Shown: positions 1 to 9,264, numbered from the stretch's first letter. The stretch: 40,225 nucleotides of DNA from a bacterium (GCA_024223715.1 JAAEOA010000289.1:1-40225); one strand, 5' to 3'. Notes: generated by a model from the letters alone, not told the origin. Numbers and translations are program-made.

Positions 1-30
1 AAAAAGGTGCTCCCCGGGGAGCACCTTTTT
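1..30 (-). terminator. Intrinsic terminator (perfect palindrome) at the end of the nifU-surA gene run
   Basis: The first 30 bases are a perfect palindrome: AAAAAGGTGCTCCCC followed directly by its reverse complement. It can fold as a GC-rich stem of about 8 bp flanked by A/T runs, so a U-tract follows the hairpin on either strand. It lies 20 bp beyond the surA stop codon, as expected for the transcript end of the minus-strand operon. It may also stop transcription arriving from the left. Confidence 0.85.
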
Positions 31-50
31 TTAAATAATCTCAAGAAGGT

Positions 51-1406
51 TTAAATTTTCTGATCAATAAAAAACCGATCACGAAGCCCTTCCACATAGG
101 CAGCCAATGCCTTTTCTATTTTTTCAGCTTCCACAGCCTGATGCAGATTGTCTTTCAACTCTTCAAAAGTATACATGTGACCGGAGACACGTTTTGTCAC
201 CTGAAACACATACCAACCCGCAGGTGTCAACAAAGGCTCAGTTACTTCTCCAATAGGTGAGTCTTTCAGTGCTTCCTGGAACTGGGTGGAAAGATCTTCC
301 AGACTGAAAGTACCAAGACGGCCACCTTTGCCCGCCGAACCAGGATCAGAGCTGACTTCTGCAGCAACCCTGGCAAAACTCTCCCCATTAAGAACACGTT
401 CACGTGCCGTAGTGATTTCAGCCTCGGCCTGTTTCATGTCTTCATCGGTAATTTCAATGGGGAAGAAAATCTGGCTCAAGGCCCGTTTCCCATCCGGTTG
501 CACTGAATTTATCAATAGAAGATGAACACCCCGGGAACTGATGACCGGATCACTGACCTGCCCCACGGGCAAAGCAAAAACAGCCTGGTCAAGAGTAGTA
601 TCGAAAAGATCACCAGGGCCCACCACGCCTACCGCACCACCACGACTGGCATTCGGCCCTTTACTGAATTGCCGGGCCAAATGATCAAAACTTCCACCGA
701 AGGCCAGCTCATCCTGAACTTTTTTAACCTCATTCTGGACAGCCTGACGAATTTCCAGGCTGGGTTGAACAGGCACCAGAATGTTATTGATGCTCAAACT
801 GTCCGAATCACTGGGCATTTCCTCCAGATGGGCCAGGTAATAATCGCGAACTTCATTTTCCAGCACTTCAACATTGGGTCGAATAAACTTCCCGACTACC
901 AGCCGCAGGTACTGTTGATCCCGCAATTGAGTGCTCATGCGTGCCCGATAATCGCCCAGGGTCATTCCGCTGCGGTTTAATTCAGCCTGCAGTGTTTCCA
1001 TGGACCCAAAGTGCTCCACAAACTGATCAATTTTCTGCTGAACACTGGCTAGAATGGCTTCTTCATCTACCGTCATGTCCGCCTGTTTGGCAGCAGCAAT
1101 AATCAGTTTGCTTTCCATGAGCCGTTCGAGCATTTCCTGACGCACCTCACTATTTGAGGATGTAACAGTTTCACCCGCGTATTCTTTTTCCATTTTGTAG
1201 AGTTCCACTTCACGATCCACGTCGCTCTGCAGAATGGCCTCTTCGTCGACAATGGCAACAATGCGATCCACAAGAATTGTATCCTGGGCACAGATGGTAA
1301 GCGGAGTCAGATTCAAGACAGCCACCACCAGCAAGGCAATCCAAATTCCGAAACTCCGGTTCATTCTGGAATTTCCCAACCACATTTCGTTTTCATTTTC
1401 GAACAT
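51..1406 (-). CDS. surA: SurA-like periplasmic peptidyl-prolyl isomerase/chaperone
   Basis: Predicted periplasmic chaperone and peptidyl-prolyl cis-trans isomerase that helps outer-membrane proteins fold. The N-terminus has a hydrophobic export segment (IWIALLVVAVLNL) ending near CAQD, then a SurA-N-like helical region starting VDRIVAIVDEEAILQSDVDRE, and two parvulin-type domains (about residues 200-300 and 310-410; for example FDHLARQFSKGPNASRGG and FARVAAEVSSDPGSAGKGG). About 451 aa is normal for SurA. The chosen ATG at 1406 follows GGGAGGG with a short spacing; ATG at 1364 (MNRSFG) would give a more compact signal peptide and cannot be excluded. It is the last gene of the nifU-nifS-mfd-parvulin-surA run, 60 bp after the parvulin lipoprotein gene. 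Family assignment is firm, the start less so. Confidence 0.9.
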   Translation of the reverse strand: MFENENEMWLGNSRMNRSFGIWIALLVVAVLNLTPLTICAQDTILVDRIVAIVDEEAILQSDVDREVELYKMEKEYAGETVTSSNSEVRQEMLERLMESKLIIAAAKQADMTVDEEAILASVQQKIDQFVEHFGSMETLQAELNRSGMTLGDYRARMSTQLRDQQYLRLVVGKFIRPNVEVLENEVRDYYLAHLEEMPSDSDSLSINNILVPVQPSLEIRQAVQNEVKKVQDELAFGGSFDHLARQFSKGPNASRGGAVGVVGPGDLFDTTLDQAVFALPVGQVSDPVISSRGVHLLLINSVQPDGKRALSQIFFPIEITDEDMKQAEAEITTARERVLNGESFARVAAEVSSDPGSAGKGGRLGTFSLEDLSTQFQEALKDSPIGEVTEPLLTPAGWYVFQVTKRVSGHMYTFEELKDNLHQAVEAEKIEKALAAYVEGLRDRFFIDQKI

Positions 1407-1466
1407 GAACCCTCCCAAGGGTCTTCAAAAGATTGTGCAAAAAAATTCGGTTGTCTGAATGATCCT

Positions 1467-3356
1467 CTAGTTGCGCGGAATCAGGTTTTCCGGAGTAACG
1501 TAAGTGGTCAATTCTTCCCAGGATTTCAGAGCTGGCAGTTGGTCAGCAAAGATTTCAACACCCAATTCTTCTTTCCATTGAGCCAGGGCTGTCTGGAAAG
1601 CAACTTCCTGACGCTGTCCAAGAATTCGTCCGCCAATGGCTTCACTCACTTCATGCAGCTGGTAAGTCTTGGGCTCTTTAATGCTATCCAGCTGAACAAT
1701 GCCATATCGATCACCAATGACAATAGGCTGACTCACTCCACCAACCTCAAGTTCGAACAGAGGTCCGGACAAAGGATTGCCCACATCTTTAGGAATGAAT
1801 TCAGTTTTTCCGCCACGCTTTTTATTGGCTGCTTCGCTCCCGTAATCTATCAGAACTTTCTTCCATGAAGTGCCATCAAGAATGGCTTTGTGAGCCAGTT
1901 CGGCTTTTTGGCGAGTCAGGCAAACAACAAGATGGCCACTGCGTGATTCAGGAGAGAAATAATCACCCTGGTGTTCGGCCCAAAAGGCGTCCAATTCTTC
2001 GGGCGTTACTGTTTCATTAAAAGTCAGGGCTTCTTTGTACAAACGCTCGACCATCATTTTTTCCAGTTTTTTGTCAACCTGAGCAATAATATCGGGACGT
2101 TCGAAATAACCATTTTTTTCAGCTTCAATATTCAACAAACCTTTATTGATTTCATCTTCAATTTTGCGGCGCAACCCACCCAGCATTTCATCTTTTTTGG
2201 GCCGTTGGAAAACACTCATTTTGTCGAAAACAATTTTATAATCGGCAATTTGAGTTTCGATCAATTCATCATCAATGTTTCTGTAGGAATAAAAGACTTT
2301 TCCCAGATCAGCTGATTTAATATCCAGGTCTTCCAGCTGTTCTTTTTTCCAGGGCTGCTTTGTTTCAGGATCCATCAGGCCGTTTGCAGGAAGTCCCTGG
2401 TAAACAGTCCACAAGGCGTCATTGTTGATTACAAATGAGTATTTGTTCTTAACGGTTTCTTTATATTCTTCCCTGATTTTTCCGATTTTCCTGTTCCTGG
2501 TAACATCCAGCACCCGGGGTTTTGCCTTTTCAAGGCTGGGCTTGTCATTTTGCACAACTTCAACAACACGCATTACCCAGTAGCCGTTTGAAGAAAAAAT
2601 GGGCTCAGTGATTTCGCCTTCTTTGACGGCAAAAACCTTGTCTTCAAAGCTTGAAGAGTACTGACCGTAAGGAATACGAATAATAAATTTATTGGTCACA
2701 GCTTTGGCACCATCGTGATACTGGTCAATCACATCTTCCCAATCGGCACCTGTGCGGGCAAAATCACGAGCAGCCAGAGCGCTTTCTTCAAGGTCGGTAA
2801 TGACGTAATTACAAACGTATTCCAAACCCATTTTTGAATAAAAGTCTTGCAGTTCTTCTTCGGAAACGGTGGCCGAGACATCCATAACCTTGTCATTCCA
2901 CAAAGCCATTCCACCGTCATACTCCAACATGCTTTTCCGGGCATCCTGCATTTGAGGTTCCAGACCGTAGCCCAATTGCAAGGCTTTCTGATGCATGAGT
3001 TCTTTATTGATAAGGATCTGTAAAAACGCTTGTTTACCCAAATCGGTCGCTGTATCGACGGTTGATCCGTTTTCGAGAGGAAGTTCCCCAGCCTCCATTT
3101 TCTTCAGGCGGTCTTCGTAGTAGTTGGCAGTAATTTGCCCTTTGCCGACCTGGGCCAGAACCGCAGAGTTGTCTTCATATTTGGAGAAGTCTTGCGATTC
3201 GGTATCCTCTCCACCACAACCGGCAACCAACAGTGCCATGGAAACAACTCCCAGAAGGAGCATGGTAAGTATTGAAGCGGCTTTCCACTGGTATTCCCGG
3301 TAATAGCTGTTCCAGTCAGCCGAAACGGAAGAAATTTTGGTGAGGCTCGAAAACAT
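1467..3356 (-). CDS. Lipoprotein with two parvulin-like PPIase domains (PpiC/PpiD/SurA type)
   Basis: Predicted envelope-anchored foldase. Residues 25-46 form a hydrophobic signal segment ending in the lipobox LVAGC, with the lipidated cysteine at 47, followed by an acidic linker. A SurA/PpiD-like N-terminal region includes AFLQILINKELMHQKALQLG. Two divergent parvulin-like domains follow (about residues 165-290, ending SNGYWVMRVVEV, and 465-590, containing GGKTEF and GDRYGIVQL). At 629 aa it is longer than SurA and near PpiD size, but it carries a lipobox rather than a PpiD membrane anchor. The ATG at 3356 lies 2 bp after the mfd stop and has GGAG at good spacing; a GTG two codons earlier would overlap mfd. 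Adjacent to surA, it probably acts on the same secreted clients. Catalytic activity of the domains is uncertain. Confidence 0.82.
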   Translation of the reverse strand: MFSSLTKISSVSADWNSYYREYQWKAASILTMLLLGVVSMALLVAGCGGEDTESQDFSKYEDNSAVLAQVGKGQITANYYEDRLKKMEAGELPLENGSTVDTATDLGKQAFLQILINKELMHQKALQLGYGLEPQMQDARKSMLEYDGGMALWNDKVMDVSATVSEEELQDFYSKMGLEYVCNYVITDLEESALAARDFARTGADWEDVIDQYHDGAKAVTNKFIIRIPYGQYSSSFEDKVFAVKEGEITEPIFSSNGYWVMRVVEVVQNDKPSLEKAKPRVLDVTRNRKIGKIREEYKETVKNKYSFVINNDALWTVYQGLPANGLMDPETKQPWKKEQLEDLDIKSADLGKVFYSYRNIDDELIETQIADYKIVFDKMSVFQRPKKDEMLGGLRRKIEDEINKGLLNIEAEKNGYFERPDIIAQVDKKLEKMMVERLYKEALTFNETVTPEELDAFWAEHQGDYFSPESRSGHLVVCLTRQKAELAHKAILDGTSWKKVLIDYGSEAANKKRGGKTEFIPKDVGNPLSGPLFELEVGGVSQPIVIGDRYGIVQLDSIKEPKTYQLHEVSEAIGGRILGQRQEVAFQTALAQWKEELGVEIFADQLPALKSWEELTTYVTPENLIPRN

Positions 3357-3358
3357 GA

Positions 3359-6300
3359 TCACTCCTTGTTCTGGTTCAGATTATTCTGATCCAACTTATT
3401 CAGATTATCGCTGGACTGAACCTTCAATTCGGCCAGTTTTTCCAGCATTACCGAAGCCACGACCAGGAAGTCTTCCCTGGTCGCAGGCACTTTCATTATG
3501 AATTGGTCGACAGCCTTAAATTGCAAGCCCTTGGGCCCTGTGGCCATCAAGCCCTGAATTATAATGGGTTGGGGCTCCTGTCCGCCAGCGAAAAAGAAAT
3601 CCAATCCCTGCCGTGTGCCAATAATTTCTTCAATTCCCAGGGCTCCGGCCATAATACGCAGCCGTTGCAGAGCCACCAGAGTTTCCACTGGTTTGGGTAA
3701 TGGGCCGTAACGATCCTTAAATTCGTCCCGTAACCGATAACAGGCTTCCGGATTGCGAATTCGGGCCAGCCGGCGGTATAAATCCATCTTTTGCTGAGGG
3801 TCGCCCACATAATCATCTGGTAAATATGCCGACAGGCGAAGCTCAACCTTCACATCCAGCGGTGCTACACCGCCGCCGCCCTGAAGTTCCGTAACTGTTT
3901 CTTCCAGCAGGCGGCAATATAAATCGAAGCCAATAGCCTCCATATGACCGTGCTGTTGCTCTCCCAGCAGGTTCCCGGCCCCTCGAATTTCCAAATCCCG
4001 CATGGCAATATGATAACCCGATCCCAAAGCCTGAAATTCCTCCAGCGCGGCCAAACGCCGTCGGGCTTCGGGAGTAAGACGTTCGCCATCGGGAGTCATC
4101 AAATAGGCAAAAGCCCGATGATTGCTGCGCCCCACCCTTCCGCGCAGTTGGTACAACTGAGCCAACCCGAAACGATCGGCCCGATCAATAATAATGGTAT
4201 TGACTCGCGGCATGTCCAATCCAGACTCAATAATGGTCGTGGCCACCAGGACGTCGTACTGATGATCCAGAAAATTAGTCATGATTTCTTCAAGGCGCTC
4301 TTCATTCATTTGCCCGTGGGCCCAGGCCACCCGCACATTAGGCAGGAGTTTTTTAATGAGCTGAGCCGTTCCCTCAATGGTCTGCACACGGTTATGCACA
4401 AAGAAAACCTGCCCACCACGGTGCAATTCGCGCAAAATGGCTTCCACCAGAGTTCGTTTGCTGAAGGCACACAACTCCGTATGAATAGGCAGACGATCCC
4501 GGGGCGGGGTATTAATAAGGCTCATGTCCCGGGCCCCCATCAGGGCCAGATACAAAGTTCTGGGAATGGGCGTGGCGCTGAGAGTCATCACATCGACCAC
4601 TTTTTTTAATTCCTTGATGCGCTCCTTGTGGCGCACCCCAAACCGCTGTTCTTCGTCGATGACCAGCAATCCCAGATCATTCGGTTTCACGTCTCTGGAG
4701 AGCAAACGGTGGGTACCAATGAGTACATCCACTTTTCCCGCTGAAAAGGACTTCAGAATTTCTTTCTGTTCCAGAGCCGATTTGAACCGGCTGATAGTTT
4801 CCACACGCACAGGGAAATCTCGAAACCGTTCACCGAATGTCTCACCATGTTGATGGGCCAACAATGTAGTCGGGCAGAGAATAACAACCTGTTTGCCCCC
4901 ATCGGCCGCTTTGAAAGCTGCTCGAATGGCCACCTCTGTTTTACCAAAACCCACATCACCACAAACAAGACGGTCCATGGGTTTGGGGTTTTCCATATCC
5001 TTTTTGGAATCTTCGATGGCCGTCAGCTGGTCAGGGGTTTCGTCGTAGAGAAAAGAATCTTCCAGGGCTTTCTGCAGGGGGCTGTCACCTGGAAAAGCGT
5101 ATCCGGGTCTGGCTTCACGAGTGGCATAAAGATCAATCAGCTCGGCAGCCATTGCCTTGATGGCTTTGGCCGCTTTTCCTTTAACTTTCAACCAACTGCC
5201 TGAGCCAAGCTTGGCCAAAGGTGGATTGGCACCCTGATCGCTGCTGTAGCGCTCCACCTGGTCGATGTTCTCCACTGGAACATACACTTTGCCGCCTTTG
5301 GCGTATTCCACCAGAAGGCATTCCCTGCTAACTCCTTCAACCGTAATTACCCGCAGACCTTTGTAATGACCCACACCATATTCCAGATGCACTACAAATT
5401 CGCCCGGTTGTAAGGAGGCACGTTCTTTAACCAGGCCACTGCTGCGTTTGCGCACCCGGCCGGCCCGTCGGTATCTTTCAAAAAATTCGTGGTCTGTGAG
5501 GATACAGAGCTGGGCCTCGGGCCAGTCAAAACCGGCAGACAGGGAGGCAATCTGAGGTACCGTCTGGCAAATCGGGCCTTCGGTTTCTTCAAGAAGTTCA
5601 AAAAGACGGTCGCGCTGGCCTTGGTTATCACACAAAATCAGAACCCGTTGGCCCGATGCCTCTCTTTTCAGCACATCTTCTTTGAGTTGGCCAATGTTGC
5701 CCCCGCGAAGAGTCTGAGCACTGGTCAAAAAATTCAATCGATTTGATGGTTGCCAACCCAGCCAGCGGGAATCTTCATCGCCCTGAATCCAGGATGGGGA
5801 AATAAAAACATGAGTCATGCGTGTCAGGCGCAATTGATCGTCACCGACCACCAACTCATGAATTTCCGGCAATACGGGCTCAGCTTCCAGCCTGCCTTGA
5901 CGCAACCGGGGCAACTCACTGTCCAGTAATTCACTCTGAACTTTCAGCCGGGCCGGATCTACCCATAGAACAATAGTCCCATCGGGGAGATAATCACTGA
6001 CTGTGGCACTGGCGCCCAACCAGGGCAGAAAGCTATCCAATCCGTTGTCCAGCAGCCGGTCTTCCAATCGGGCTTCAAGATCGTGGATAAAGTCAGCATC
6101 GGCGTTGCCGACATCTGCCTCCAGACGCTCTTCCACCAGAGCCAGGCAATTAAGAACCGCATCGTCATCCAGCAAAAGATGACTCACCGGCAGAATTAGA
6201 ACCTCTTCCCCACGCATGGTTGTGCGCTGGGAGTCGACCTCGAACCAGCGAACAGAAATAATTTCGTCATCAAAAAATTCCAGCCGCACGGGTTCGTCGC

Positions 6301-6925
6301 CAGGCATGAAAATATCAAAGACACCACCACGACGGGCAAAATCGCCAACTTTGGCCACCATTCCCGCGGGGCGGTATCCCCTTTGGGCTAAACTTTCCGC
6401 CAATTGGTCCAGATCAATTCGGTCACCAACATTCAAATTTAAAACGGCACGATCCAGAGTGCCGGGAGCCATCACTTTTTGACGGGCTCCGTACACCGAA
6501 GTCACCGCAACAGGTGGCCTGTCTGAACGAAGGCGATGCAAACCCTCAAGGAAATCTCCCACCAAGCCCGGTTCCGGAGAATTTTTGTCGAAAGCCAGAA
6601 CTTCCTGCTGAGGCAAATGAGCCACCTGGTCAGTGCCCAACCATATTTCCAAATCCAGTGACAGCTGCTCTGCCGACTCACGGTCCGGAGTGACCAGAAA
6701 AATGTTGCGACTGTTTTTCTGTCGCCAGGCCGCCAGCAAAGCAGCGGCCGAACCACCATGCAAACCGGTCAATAAAAATGGGCCTTCTTCAGCAGAAGAA
6801 TGGCCCAGCAAAGCAGAATCCAGCGAAGAGACAGCCTCCAGGAGGCCCTCGCCGCTAATGTTGTTTTCGAATGCGACCCGCAGCAACCCTTCAGAGGTAT
6901 TGGGCTTGTCCATAGGCTCGCTCAT
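3359..6925 (-). CDS. mfd: Transcription-repair coupling factor Mfd
   Basis: Superfamily 2 DNA translocase that pushes stalled RNA polymerase off damaged DNA and recruits UvrA. The 1188 aa length is normal for the family. Domains in order: UvrB-like N-terminal module (about 1-330), RNA-polymerase interaction (CarD/RID) domain starting near residue 505 (GEFVVHLEYGVGHYKGL), translocase core with Walker A GDVGFGKTE near 655, DEEQ box near 755 (LLVIDEEQRFG), motif III SATPIPRT, motif VI QLYQLRGRVGRS, and the TRCF C-terminal domain near 1035 (DDYVGDPQQKMDLYRRL). ATG at 6925 follows AAGGA. It starts 39 bp after nifS, and the parvulin lipoprotein starts 2 bp after its stop, so it is probably cotranscribed with both. 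No missing motif was seen. Confidence 0.98.
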   Translation of the reverse strand: MSEPMDKPNTSEGLLRVAFENNISGEGLLEAVSSLDSALLGHSSAEEGPFLLTGLHGGSAAALLAAWRQKNSRNIFLVTPDRESAEQLSLDLEIWLGTDQVAHLPQQEVLAFDKNSPEPGLVGDFLEGLHRLRSDRPPVAVTSVYGARQKVMAPGTLDRAVLNLNVGDRIDLDQLAESLAQRGYRPAGMVAKVGDFARRGGVFDIFMPGDEPVRLEFFDDEIISVRWFEVDSQRTTMRGEEVLILPVSHLLLDDDAVLNCLALVEERLEADVGNADADFIHDLEARLEDRLLDNGLDSFLPWLGASATVSDYLPDGTIVLWVDPARLKVQSELLDSELPRLRQGRLEAEPVLPEIHELVVGDDQLRLTRMTHVFISPSWIQGDEDSRWLGWQPSNRLNFLTSAQTLRGGNIGQLKEDVLKREASGQRVLILCDNQGQRDRLFELLEETEGPICQTVPQIASLSAGFDWPEAQLCILTDHEFFERYRRAGRVRKRSSGLVKERASLQPGEFVVHLEYGVGHYKGLRVITVEGVSRECLLVEYAKGGKVYVPVENIDQVERYSSDQGANPPLAKLGSGSWLKVKGKAAKAIKAMAAELIDLYATREARPGYAFPGDSPLQKALEDSFLYDETPDQLTAIEDSKKDMENPKPMDRLVCGDVGFGKTEVAIRAAFKAADGGKQVVILCPTTLLAHQHGETFGERFRDFPVRVETISRFKSALEQKEILKSFSAGKVDVLIGTHRLLSRDVKPNDLGLLVIDEEQRFGVRHKERIKELKKVVDVMTLSATPIPRTLYLALMGARDMSLINTPPRDRLPIHTELCAFSKRTLVEAILRELHRGGQVFFVHNRVQTIEGTAQLIKKLLPNVRVAWAHGQMNEERLEEIMTNFLDHQYDVLVATTIIESGLDMPRVNTIIIDRADRFGLAQLYQLRGRVGRSNHRAFAYLMTPDGERLTPEARRRLAALEEFQALGSGYHIAMRDLEIRGAGNLLGEQQHGHMEAIGFDLYCRLLEETVTELQGGGGVAPLDVKVELRLSAYLPDDYVGDPQQKMDLYRRLARIRNPEACYRLRDEFKDRYGPLPKPVETLVALQRLRIMAGALGIEEIIGTRQGLDFFFAGGQEPQPIIIQGLMATGPKGLQFKAVDQFIMKVPATREDFLVVASVMLEKLAELKVQSSDNLNKLDQNNLNQNKE

Positions 6926-6964
6926 ATTCCTTCCGGGACAAATATCCGAAAAAAAATCCGGGTT

Positions 6965-8197
6965 TTAAAAAGTAGCCCGATTCTCGTTAAAAGGTGTAAT
7001 CATGCGCAGGCGCTCAATAATGGGGGGCAGAACCTCAGCGACATAATCCATTTCGTCCAGACAGTTGTACCGCGAGAGACTGAATCGAATGGAACCATGA
7101 GCTTGGGTAAAAGGAATGCCCATGGCCCGCAGGACGTGACTGGGCTCAAGGCTTCCACTGGTGCAGGCCGAACCACTGCTGGCAGCAACTCCCACACGAT
7201 CCAACAGAAGAAGGATCCCTTCACCTTCAATGTAATTAAAACTTATGTTGGTTGTATTGGGAAGACGGTCTTTTTCCACACCATTCAATTTGCTGTCGGG
7301 AATGGCCTTCAGAAGGCGATGTTCCAGATGGTCACGCATGCCACGCACAACGGTATTTTCATGTTCAATGCCTTCTCGGGCCAGGTCACAGGCAACACCG
7401 AAGCCAGCCACTGATGCCACATTTTCGGTTCCTGCCCTTCGGCCCCGCTCCTGGTGCCCACCAACAATCAAGGGACGAATTTTTGTACCCTTGCGAACAT
7501 ACAAAGCCCCCACGCCTTTGGGCGCGTGCAATTTATGACCGGAAATGGAAAACAGATCAATACAGCTGGATTGCATATCAATAGCCATTTTCCCAGCCCC
7601 TTGAACCCCGTCGACATGAAAAACAGAACCGTTTTCCTTGACGATTTGGCCGATGGCTTCCACATCAAAAATGACACCGGTTTCGTTATTGGCAATCATG
7701 ATGGAAACCACAGCGGTATCTTCGCGCAAACTGTCGCGCAGTTCATCCATATCCAAACGGCCCTTGTCGTCCACAGCCAGATAAGTCACTTCGTAACCAT
7801 GGCGTTGTTCCAGATCCCGGCACAAGCCGAGTACCGCCGGATGTTCCACCGTTGTAGTAATCAGGTGTTTCTTTTCTGGAAAAGCCCGCAACGTTCCCAC
7901 AATGGCCAAATTGTCACTTTCACTGCCACCGGCGGTGAGCACAATTTCATTGGTCATGGAAGCGCCGACCAAGGCCATGATTTTTTCTCTGGCCTGGGCA
8001 ATGGCATCGCCAGCTTTGGCACCAAAAGAGTGCATACTCGAAGGGTTGCCATAATGCTTGGTCAGCAAAGGCAACATGGTTTCAATAACTTCCGGGGCCA
8101 CTTCGGTGGTGGCGTTGTTATCAAGGTAGATGGGCTTTTCAGGCATAGCAGGCATGCCGTCCATCAGGTTCATTCTATTTCCAGATGACTGGGTCAT
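6965..8197 (-). CDS. nifS: Cysteine desulfurase, NifS/IscS type
   Basis: PLP-dependent enzyme that takes sulfur from L-cysteine (leaving alanine) and passes it as a persulfide to the NifU scaffold. The PLP lysine is K222 in SGHKLHAPKG. The active cysteine is C345 in SSGSACTSG, the long-loop class I (IscS/NifS) form. Other family signatures are YLDNNATTEVAP near the start, GGSESDNLA and ANNETGVI. ATG at 8197 overlaps the nifU stop (ATGA) and follows GAGGTGA, which supports this start although four more Met codons occur in the next 18 residues. The about 20-residue N-terminal extension before YLDNNATT is slightly unusual. With only one scaffold gene next to it, it is likely the housekeeping desulfurase rather than nitrogen-fixation specific; no nif genes are seen. 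Confidence 0.96.
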   Translation of the reverse strand: MTQSSGNRMNLMDGMPAMPEKPIYLDNNATTEVAPEVIETMLPLLTKHYGNPSSMHSFGAKAGDAIAQAREKIMALVGASMTNEIVLTAGGSESDNLAIVGTLRAFPEKKHLITTTVEHPAVLGLCRDLEQRHGYEVTYLAVDDKGRLDMDELRDSLREDTAVVSIMIANNETGVIFDVEAIGQIVKENGSVFHVDGVQGAGKMAIDMQSSCIDLFSISGHKLHAPKGVGALYVRKGTKIRPLIVGGHQERGRRAGTENVASVAGFGVACDLAREGIEHENTVVRGMRDHLEHRLLKAIPDSKLNGVEKDRLPNTTNISFNYIEGEGILLLLDRVGVAASSGSACTSGSLEPSHVLRAMGIPFTQAHGSIRFSLSRYNCLDEMDYVAEVLPPIIERLRMITPFNENRATF

Positions 8198-9165
8198 TGG
8201 CTCACCTCGATGACAGTTAGCTCTTCGCTGACAAATTCGCGCAATTGGGCTTCCACAACAGTTTTAATAGTCACTTCACTGGACCGGCAAGCGGCACAGG
8301 ATCCAGTCAGGCGCACAAAGACATTGTTATTGTGAAATCTGACAAATTCAATGTCGCCACCATCGCGGTGCAAATTGGGAGCAATGTCCTGATCCAGCAA
8401 TTCCTGAATGCGACCCACAATTTCGGCATCTTCCGGTTTGAATTCAACCGGCTGGGGGCCTGAATCTGCCGAAGCCATGGTTCCAAGAGCTTGAAGACCT
8501 CCGGTGCCCTCCTCCGGTGTTTTGGCTTCAGCATTTTCTTCAGAATTGGCTTCCGAATTGACTGTACCTGTGTCTTCACCGTTTTCAATTTTATCCCAGC
8601 AGTCGCGTAATAAATCACCAATATCGTGATGACATTCTTTGCAACCGCCACCGGCCTTGGTGTGGTTAGTCACATCCTCAATGGTCTCAAGACGATGATT
8701 GAATATGGCCTCGCGAACAGTGTCTTTTTTTACATCAAAACACTGGCAAATAATGGTGTCCTGTTGGATCAGGTCACAAGGTACATCCCGGCCCAGTCTC
8801 TTGTAGTAATCAATCATAGCCGCTTCAAGAGCTTCACGTCCCATAACCGAACAGTGCATTTTTTCCCGGGGCAAGCCATCGAGCTCTTTGGCAATATCTT
8901 CATTGGTTATGGCCGAAGCTTCTTTTAAAGTCAGACCGTGGACCATTTCGGTCAGAACACTGCTCGAAGCAATGGCACTGCCACAGCCAAAAGTCTGGAA
9001 TTTTGCTTCAGCAATGCGTTCTTCCGCATCGAGCCGGAAAGTCAGCCGCAAGGCATCGCCACAGGCCATGGAACCCACTTCCCCCACACCGTCAGGATTT
9101 TCTACGGCGCCAACGTTGCGCGGGTTCATGAAGTGGTCAAAAACTTTATCTGAGTAATCCCACAT
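8194..9165 (-). CDS. nifU: NifU three-domain iron-sulfur cluster scaffold
   Basis: Scaffold on which Fe-S clusters are built before transfer to apoproteins. All three NifU modules are present: an IscU-like domain with ligands C35 (MACGDA, with D37), C61 (FGCGSA) and C105 (KMHCSVMG); a central BFD-like [2Fe-2S] domain with C140, C142, C175 and C178 (ICQCFDV and GGGCKEC); and a C-terminal Nfu domain with the CxxC pair C290 and C293 (SCAACRS). A low-complexity Glu/Ala/Thr-rich linker of about 50 residues joins the last two. The 323 aa length is near full-length NifU. ATG at 9165 follows a strong AGGAGGT. First gene of the operon; its leader holds an IscR-like operator at 9234-9246, which suggests control by Fe-S status. 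Confidence 0.96.
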   Translation of the reverse strand: MWDYSDKVFDHFMNPRNVGAVENPDGVGEVGSMACGDALRLTFRLDAEERIAEAKFQTFGCGSAIASSSVLTEMVHGLTLKEASAITNEDIAKELDGLPREKMHCSVMGREALEAAMIDYYKRLGRDVPCDLIQQDTIICQCFDVKKDTVREAIFNHRLETIEDVTNHTKAGGGCKECHHDIGDLLRDCWDKIENGEDTGTVNSEANSEENAEAKTPEEGTGGLQALGTMASADSGPQPVEFKPEDAEIVGRIQELLDQDIAPNLHRDGGDIEFVRFHNNNVFVRLTGSCAACRSSEVTIKTVVEAQLREFVSEELTVIEVSQ

Positions 9166-9233
9166 GGGGGACCTCCTGTTGGTAGCTGAGACGGTCGGTC
9201 AACCATCTGCCTAATCGAAAGCACCATCTATTC

Positions 9234-9246
9234 GACTGATTTAGTC
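9234..9246. promoter_or_regulatory. Candidate IscR type-1-like operator in the nifU leader
   Basis: The plus strand reads GACTGATTTAGTC and the minus strand GACTAAATCAGTC. Both fit the 13-base core of the E. coli IscR type-1 site, GACTRWWWYAGTC, at every position, and by my count about 7 of the 12 flanking consensus positions also fit. It lies 69 bp upstream of the nifU start and 12 bp downstream of a perfect TTGACA, so a bound repressor would cover the promoter. An Rrf2 regulator with three cysteines is encoded at 20054-20515. The motif match is seen directly; binding is inference. Confidence 0.6.
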
Positions 9247-9258
9247 TTGTTTCAATTC

Positions 9259-9264
9259 TGTCAA
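9259..9264 (-). promoter_or_regulatory. -35 element TTGACA, probable nifU promoter
   Basis: A perfect TTGACA on the minus strand, 94 bp upstream of the nifU start. The matching -10 is poor: TAAATC at 15 bp spacing or AATCAG at 17 bp, both inside or next to the candidate operator. A weak -10 would fit a regulated promoter, but the transcription start is not fixed by sequence alone. Confidence 0.45.

Noticed and set aside
6965-9165. Nitrogen-fixation role for nifU and nifS
   Set aside because: No nitrogenase or other nif gene is visible; NifU/NifS are also the general Fe-S system in many anaerobes.
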